Source: Bradyrhizobium sp. CB1717
GTDB lineage: Bacteria > Pseudomonadota > Alphaproteobacteria > Rhizobiales > Xanthobacteraceae
NCBI RefSeq assembly: GCF_029714325.1
Contig: NZ_CP121666.1
Span: 4,898,001-4,962,000, forward strand
Length of the DNA: 64,000 nucleotides
Direction: 5' to 3'
Shown one piece after another: positions 59,370 through 64,000 of the stretch. A model generated the notes under the pieces. The model searched no databases. It was not told where the DNA came from and saw nothing but the letters and a program-made list of their open reading frames with translations. A program made the position numbers and the translations under genes. How positions within the stretch are numbered: the stretch's first letter is position 1; each line of letters begins with the position of its first letter.

Positions 59370-60359
59370 TCAGCCCAGCACGTCCTGATTAATGATGTTC
59401 TGGCGGATGGGATCGCCGTCCAGGACGCTCAGGATGTTGCGCGCGGTCTGCTCGCTCATGCGCTGGACCGCCTCGACCGTGACGCCGGCGACGTGCGGGG
59501 CCATGATGACGTTGGGCAGCGCGAACAGCGCGTTGCCCACCGGCGGCGGCTCCACCTCGAAGACGTCGATGCCGGCGCCGGCGAGCTTTCCGGATACCAG
59601 CGCGTCATACAGCGCCGCTTCCTTCACGATACCGCCGCGCGCAGTGTTGATGAGATAGGATCTCGGCTTCATGCGGCCGATCCGGGCTGCGTCGAACAGG
59701 CCGACGGTCTCCGGCGTCTTCGGGCAGTGGATGGTGACGAAGTCGGCGTGAGGCAGCGCGGCGTCGAGGTCATTGACCGGCTCGCAGCCGGCCGCCCTGA
59801 TGTCGGCAGCGGACTTGTAGGGATCGTAGACCTGGACCTTCATCTCGAACGCCAGGCAGCGCTTGGCGGTACGGCTGCCGATGCGGCCGAAGCCGATGAC
59901 CAGCGCGGTCTTGCCGTAGAGGTCGAACGGCAGAATGCCGAGCCGGTCGGCCCATGTGCCTTCCTTGACGCAGGAATGCAGCTCCTGCGCGCGCTTGGCC
60001 AGCGTCAGCATCATGAACAGCGCCGCTTCCGCGACCGAGGGCGAGTTGGCGCTGCCCGCCACCATCAGCGGCACCTTGCGGCGGGAGAGGGCAGGCACGT
60101 CGACGGCGTCATAGCCGACGCCGATGCGGGTCACCACCTTCATGTCTCTTGATGCCTCGAGCTCGGTCTCGCCGAAGGCGGTGGCGCCCAGCGCCACGCC
60201 ATGGACCGGCGCATGGCTCTTCAGCAGCGCCTCGAAATCCTTGGCGGAGATCAGGTTGGAAAACTCGACGAGCTCGATATCGTCCCGCTGGGTGAGGAGG
60301 GCGCGTGCCCCTTGCGACAAAGTTTGTGTAACGAAAATCTTCTTCTTGTTGGTCGCCAT
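59370..60359 (-). CDS. D-2-hydroxyacid dehydrogenase (SerA-like)
   Basis: 329 residues. NAD-binding Rossmann motif LVIGFGRIGSRTAKRCLAFE near 153-172, catalytic Arg in NTARGGIVKEAALYDAL near 234-250, and catalytic His in NVIMAPHVAGVTVEAVQRMS near 283-302. The class converts 2-keto acids and D-2-hydroxy acids (glyoxylate, hydroxypyruvate, phosphoglycerate). Proximity to a sugar transporter suggests use of a sugar acid; not provable here. ATG 60359 is the only good start. Confidence 0.88.
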   Translation of the reverse strand: MATNKKKIFVTQTLSQGARALLTQRDDIELVEFSNLISAKDFEALLKSHAPVHGVALGATAFGETELEASRDMKVVTRIGVGYDAVDVPALSRRKVPLMVAGSANSPSVAEAALFMMLTLAKRAQELHSCVKEGTWADRLGILPFDLYGKTALVIGFGRIGSRTAKRCLAFEMKVQVYDPYKSAADIRAAGCEPVNDLDAALPHADFVTIHCPKTPETVGLFDAARIGRMKPRSYLINTARGGIVKEAALYDALVSGKLAGAGIDVFEVEPPPVGNALFALPNVIMAPHVAGVTVEAVQRMSEQTARNILSVLDGDPIRQNIINQDVLG

Positions 60360-60394
60360 CGCTCCCCTGCCTGCTCGCGTTTCTTAAGCCGGCG

Positions 60395-61495
60395 TCACAA
60401 CACGACGCCGGTTTCTTCGTTTAGCAGGTGCATGTTGTTGAGGTCCATCGCCAAACGCATGGGAGCCCCGTCCGTAGCGCCGGCATTGGGATCGACACGG
60501 CCGCAGACCGGCGTGCCGTCAAGCCCGAAATAGACCAGGGTCTCCATGCCCATCGGCTCGGTGACGTCGAGCACGGTGTCGAAGGTCTCGACCCCCGGCG
60601 CAAGATGCGCATGCGACTCGGTGAGATGCTCGGGCCGGATGCCGAGCAGCAGCTTGTCGGTGCGCGGCAGCGCGTTGTAGCGCGCGGCGCGGGCCGGCGG
60701 CAGCGGGAAAGCGATACGATCGGTGAGGCGAAGCTGAAGCGTGCCGCCGACATCCTCGAGCCGGCACGGGATGAAGTTCATCGCGGGCGAGCCGATGAAG
60801 CCCGCCACGAAGCGCGTCGCCGGCTTGTGGTAGAGCTCGTTCGGCGTGCCGATCTGCTCGATGCGGCCCTTGTTCATCACCACGACGCGATCGGCCAGCG
60901 TCATCGCCTCGACCTGGTCGTGGGTGACGTAGACCGTGGTGGTGCGCACCTTCTGGTGCACCTTCTTGATCTCGATCCGCATCTGGACGCGCAGCTTGGC
61001 GTCGAGATTGGACAGCGGCTCGTCGAACAAGAATACCTTGGGATTGCGCACGATGGCACGTCCCATCGCGACACGCTGGCGCTGGCCGCCGGAGAGCTGC
61101 TTCGGCTTGCGATCGATCAGGTCGGTGATGTCCAGGAGCCGGGCGGCTTCCGTGACGCGCGCCTTGATCTCGGCCTTGGGATAATGCTTCAGGCGCAGCC
61201 CGAACGACATGTTCTCGGCGACCGTCATGTGCGGGTAGAGCGCGTAGTTCTGGAACACCATCGCGATGTCACGGTCCTTCGGCGGCACGTCGTTGACGAC
61301 GTCGCCGCCGATCATGATGTCGCCGTCGCTGATGTCCTCGAGCCCGGCGATCATGCGCAGCGTCGTCGACTTGCCGCAGCCGGAGGGGCCGACCAGCACG
61401 ATGAACTCATGATCGGCAATGTCGAGGTCGATGCCGCGCACGGCTTCGACGTCATCGTAACGCTTGACTACCTTCCGCAAAGCAACGTCAGCCAT
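60395..61495 (-). CDS. Sugar ABC transporter ATPase (UgpC/MalK type)
   Basis: 366 residues. Walker A VGPSGCGKSTTLRMIAGLED, ABC signature LSGGQRQRVAMGRAI, Walker B VFLFDEPLSNLDAK, and a C-terminal TOBE/regulatory domain (about 235-360) that marks the MalK/UgpC subgroup. It energises import by the permeases at 61502 and 62413. Seven bp separate it from the permease gene, so the cluster is one operon. Confidence 0.94.
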   Translation of the reverse strand: MADVALRKVVKRYDDVEAVRGIDLDIADHEFIVLVGPSGCGKSTTLRMIAGLEDISDGDIMIGGDVVNDVPPKDRDIAMVFQNYALYPHMTVAENMSFGLRLKHYPKAEIKARVTEAARLLDITDLIDRKPKQLSGGQRQRVAMGRAIVRNPKVFLFDEPLSNLDAKLRVQMRIEIKKVHQKVRTTTVYVTHDQVEAMTLADRVVVMNKGRIEQIGTPNELYHKPATRFVAGFIGSPAMNFIPCRLEDVGGTLQLRLTDRIAFPLPPARAARYNALPRTDKLLLGIRPEHLTESHAHLAPGVETFDTVLDVTEPMGMETLVYFGLDGTPVCGRVDPNAGATDGAPMRLAMDLNNMHLLNEETGVVL

Positions 61496-61501
61496 GAGTC
61501 A

Positions 61502-62413
61502 TCAACCCTTTGTCGCACCGGCGGTCAGGCCGGCAATGTAGTAGTCCATCAGGAACGCGTAGATGATCAGAGGCGGCGCGGCGCCGAGCAGCGCGCCGGT
61601 CATGATCTGCCCCCAGTTGAACACGTCGCCCTTGATCAGCGTGGTGGTGATGCCGACCGGCAGCACGAGCTGATCCACCGACGTCGTGAACACCAGGGGA
61701 TAAAGGAACTGCGCCCAGGACACCGTGAACGCGAAGATGGTCGCGGCGATCAGCCCGGGCAGTGCGACCGGGATGAAGATCCGCGTCAAGGTCTGCAGCC
61801 AGGAGGCGCCGTCGATGAGGGCGGCCTCATCGAGCTCTTTCGGGATCGAGGCGAAATAGCCGATCATGATCCAGGTGCAGAACGGCACGGTCAGCGTCGG
61901 ATAGATGAACAGCAGCACGTACCATCGGTTCAGCAGCGTGATGCCGGTGTAATCCTGGACCACGCCGAGCATCTTGAACAGCGGGATGAACAGAAGGCTG
62001 TCCGGGATCAGGTAGGTCAGGAAGACGCCGGTGGCCAAGGTCGCCGAGCCCCAGAACTTCATCCGAGCCAGCGCGAACGCCGCGGGGATGCTGATCAGCA
62101 TGGTCACGATCACGACGATGATCGAGATCATCGACGAATTCCAGAAGAACCGCAGGAACTGGTTCGAGGTGAGGAGCTCGACATAGTTCGCCAGCGTCGG
62201 GTGGAACACCCACCAGGGATTGGTCGCGGCCGATATCTCCGCGCTGCTCTTGAGCGAGGTGATCAGCATGTAGATCGGCGGCGTCAGGAAGAAGATCGCG
62301 AACAGCACCAGGAAGAAATAGGACCAGCGCAGCGCCCAGGTGCGGTCCCGGCTCATGCTGCCGTACTTGACCTTGCGGGAGGGGCCGGCCTTGTCGATTG
62401 TGAGCGTACTCAT
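61502..62413 (-). CDS. Carbohydrate ABC transporter permease (MalG-like)
   Basis: 303 residues with six hydrophobic segments and the EAA cytoplasmic loop seen as DEAALIDGASWLQTLTRIFI near residues 196-215. The start overlaps the stop of the upstream permease by one base. The longer reading to 62704 is antisense shadow. It pairs with the permease at 62413-63351 as the second transmembrane subunit. Confidence 0.93.
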   Translation of the reverse strand: MSTLTIDKAGPSRKVKYGSMSRDRTWALRWSYFFLVLFAIFFLTPPIYMLITSLKSSAEISAATNPWWVFHPTLANYVELLTSNQFLRFFWNSSMISIIVVIVTMLISIPAAFALARMKFWGSATLATGVFLTYLIPDSLLFIPLFKMLGVVQDYTGITLLNRWYVLLFIYPTLTVPFCTWIMIGYFASIPKELDEAALIDGASWLQTLTRIFIPVALPGLIAATIFAFTVSWAQFLYPLVFTTSVDQLVLPVGITTTLIKGDVFNWGQIMTGALLGAAPPLIIYAFLMDYYIAGLTAGATKG

Positions 62414-63351
62414 CAGGCTTCGTTCCCGCGTTTGTTGACGTCGCGCAGGATGAAGATCGCTGCGACGGCGAGGATGGGCACCATGAACAGCGACACGCAG
62501 GCGCCGAGCGGAATGTCGCTGCTCTGGATGCCGACCTGGAACGCCCAGGTGGCGAACAGATGCGTGGTATCCAGCGGACCGCCCGAGGTCAGGATGCGCA
62601 CGATGTCGAAATTGGCGAAGGTGACGATCAGCGAGAACAAGGTGGTGATCGCGATGATATTGCGCATCATCGGCAAGGTGATATGCCAGATCTTCTGCCA
62701 CCAATTGGCGCCGTCGATCGCGGCGGCCTCATAGAGCTGATCGGGGACCGACTTCAGCGCGGCGAGATACATGATCAGGAAGAACGGCGCGCCGTACCAG
62801 ACGTTGACGAGGATGACGGAGAAGCGCGCCCAGAAGGTGTCGCCCAGCCATGGAATCGGACCGACACCGAAGAAGGAGAGCGTGTAGTTGAAGGCGCTGT
62901 AGGACGGATCGAACAGCCACAGCCAGGCCAGCGTGCTCATCGCCGGCGGAATCACCCAGGGCACCAGCAGCATGCCGCGCCATTTGCGCTGCTTCTTGCC
63001 GGGAATGTTGTGGACGAAATGCGCGACGATGAAGCCGATCAGCGCCTTGAAGATCACGGCGGTGATCGCAAAGATGCAGGACTGCTGCACCACCATCCAG
63101 AACGTTTCGCGCTTGAACAGGAAGGTGAAGTTGCTGAGGCCGACGAATTTCGTCATCGCCTTGTTCAGCGTCGCCAGATAGAGCGAATAGAAGGCGGGAT
63201 AGAGCACCAGCAGCGCGATCAGGAGGATCAGCGGCAGCGTCAGGAAGAACGCAACCGTCGATTTTCGCCCGAGCGCGTTGCGCAGGCTCTTTCCCTTGCG
63301 CGCGCCCGTCGCACGGGCGACGCGACCTCGCTCAACGACGACATCAGCCAT
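62413..63351 (-). CDS. Carbohydrate ABC transporter permease (MalF/UgpA-like)
   Basis: 312 residues with about six membrane segments; the EAA loop is EAAAIDGANWWQKIWHITLP near residues 209-228. An N-terminal helix precedes the first periplasmic segment. It forms the heterodimer with the MalG-like permease. A gap of 142 bp separates it from the binding-protein gene upstream. Confidence 0.93.
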   Translation of the reverse strand: MADVVVERGRVARATGARKGKSLRNALGRKSTVAFFLTLPLILLIALLVLYPAFYSLYLATLNKAMTKFVGLSNFTFLFKRETFWMVVQQSCIFAITAVIFKALIGFIVAHFVHNIPGKKQRKWRGMLLVPWVIPPAMSTLAWLWLFDPSYSAFNYTLSFFGVGPIPWLGDTFWARFSVILVNVWYGAPFFLIMYLAALKSVPDQLYEAAAIDGANWWQKIWHITLPMMRNIIAITTLFSLIVTFANFDIVRILTSGGPLDTTHLFATWAFQVGIQSSDIPLGACVSLFMVPILAVAAIFILRDVNKRGNEA

Positions 63352-63493
63352 GTCAGCTTCCTCAAGTCAGCATTCTTGCAGACATTCTGACCGCGAGGCC
63401 GGCCGGTGGGTCGGCTTCGCGATCATGCGGATCGAATGACGGGGATGCGGGCGGCCCACGCACACAGCGTGAACCGCCCTGGCACATCCTGGT

Positions 63494-64000
63494 CTAGCTC
63501 CGCATGAAGCCTTCGCACTCGCCTTCCGCCCAGGCGAGCGCCTGCTCCATCGTCTCGCCGCGCGCGAAACGCAGCGCCATCTTGGTCAGCGTCGCCTGGA
63601 AGTAGATCTGCTGCGCGATCTTGGGCGGCGCGGGCGACGCCGCGATCGACAGCGTCTGGTGCTTGTAGGGGTCCGGATAGTGGAAGAGCGTTCCCTTCGG
63701 CGGCCCTTCTTCCGCCCAGGTCGGGAACTTGGACATGTTCGCGTAGGCCGGCAGGTCATAGCCGCCGCTCACCGCAACGAACTTCTCGATCGACGATGGC
63801 GAGGACAGGTGAACCAGCAGGCTCTTGGCCGCCTCCTTGTTCTTGCCGAAGCTCCAGACGCCCCAGAAGTAGGGCAGGTACGGTGCGAACCGTCCCTTCG
63901 GACCGGACGGGAAGCCGTGCGTCCAGCACTGCTCGGCGACCTGCGGCGCGTCGCGCTTGGCAACGGCCCAGGCGCTCGGCGGATTGAGGATCATCGCGCC
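63494..64000 (-). CDS. Sugar ABC transporter substrate-binding protein, C-terminal part (cut by window edge)
   Basis: Reading frame open to the window edge at 64000; only about the last 169 residues are present. They show a family 1 solute-binding C-lobe: FGKNKEAAKSLLVHLSSPSS, FHYPDPYKHQTLSIAASPAP, LRFARGETMEQALAWAEGEC. The N-terminal signal peptide must lie outside the window. As the first gene of the operon it names the substrate, which cannot be told from this part. Confidence 0.85.
   Translation of the reverse strand, partial: GAMILNPPSAWAVAKRDAPQVAEQCWTHGFPSGPKGRFAPYLPYFWGVWSFGKNKEAAKSLLVHLSSPSSIEKFVAVSGGYDLPAYANMSKFPTWAEEGPPKGTLFHYPDPYKHQTLSIAASPAPPKIAQQIYFQATLTKMALRFARGETMEQALAWAEGECEGFMRS

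Noticed and set aside
60428..62734. Plus-strand reading of 768 codons over the ABC transporter genes
   Set aside because: Mirror frame of the ATPase and permease genes, rich in Arg/His/Glu/Gln, no domain; the minus-strand genes carry all transporter motifs.
1..64000. CRISPR array, rRNA genes or complete insertion sequences
   Set aside because: No regularly spaced direct repeats with unique spacers, no rRNA-like stretches and no transposase genes were seen.

Overview
The window looks like a piece of a Bradyrhizobium chromosome (Rhizobiales, high GC). The evidence is a divergent ndvB/ndvD/ndvC cluster for cyclic beta-(1,3),(1,6)-glucan as described in soybean bradyrhizobia, a nasT-nasS-nirA nitrate assimilation cluster, a one-step phosphatidylcholine synthase (Pcs), several small rhizobial families, and three families of palindromic intergenic repeats. 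This identification comes from recognising protein families by eye; no database search was run.

Layout. 1-4,050: a gene-poor accessory strip with short hypothetical proteins, a KilA-N phage-type protein, a degenerate tRNA-Ser-like sequence, phased repeats and orphan hairpins. It abuts the 3' end of an intact tRNA-Lys(TTT) at 4,051-4,126, as expected for the edge of an integrated element. 4.4-10.2 kb: ndvB, ndvD, ndvC and a small membrane protein. 10.3-17.3 kb: a SPOR-like membrane protein, glmU and glmS (UDP-GlcNAc supply), a DUF502 protein and an NAD(P)-binding oxidoreductase. 17.3-20.2 kb: a broken P-loop kinase, a SnoaL-like protein, an XRE/MmyB-type regulator and a ketopantoate reductase paralogue. 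20.2-27.7 kb: recG, sdhE-mfd and a degenerate GGDEF protein. 27.8-35 kb: an acyl-CoA synthetase-like protein behind a peptide-type binding protein, an IalB-like protein, hspQ, an AEC permease and a UbiH-type hydroxylase. 35.1-44.6 kb: pcs, terC, a quinone oxidoreductase, an acetylornithine-aminotransferase-like gene with an arginine-rich leader, a TPR protein, a MerR regulator with a carboxymuconolactone-decarboxylase-like protein, and rimO. 44.8-50.3 kb: nasT-nasS-nirA and an Fe-S/flavin reductase. 51-54.9 kb: pxpBCA (5-oxoprolinase), an RraA-like protein and a cupin. 55-58.7 kb: secreted small proteins, a periplasmic cyclohexadienyl dehydratase (pheC-like) and a DUF1993 protein. 59.4-64 kb: a 2-hydroxyacid dehydrogenase and a sugar ABC transporter whose binding-protein gene is cut by the window edge.

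How genes work together. NdvB and NdvC both carry GH17 glucanosyl-transfer-type domains on membrane proteins, and NdvB adds a GT2 synthase, so polymerisation and branching/cyclisation of the glucan are probably combined at the membrane. NasS/NasT are the nitrate-responsive pair likely to control nirA just downstream; the reductase after nirA is a candidate electron donor. PxpA/B/C together hydrolyse 5-oxoproline.

The most interesting observation is upstream of the aminotransferase gene at 37,781-38,977. On the same strand there is, in order, a TTGACA promoter, a 29-codon ORF with 12 arginine codons (four in a row before its stop), a 12-bp terminator-like hairpin followed by a T-rich run, a ribosome binding site and the gene. 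This is the layout of a transcription attenuator sensing arginine. Other points of note are a palindrome over the glmS promoter, a MerR-class operator in a 19-bp promoter spacer, alternative hairpins in the accessory strip, an RnfB-type Fe-S domain fused to a CysJ-like reductase, and a pair of inverted long repeats around a 50-residue ORF.
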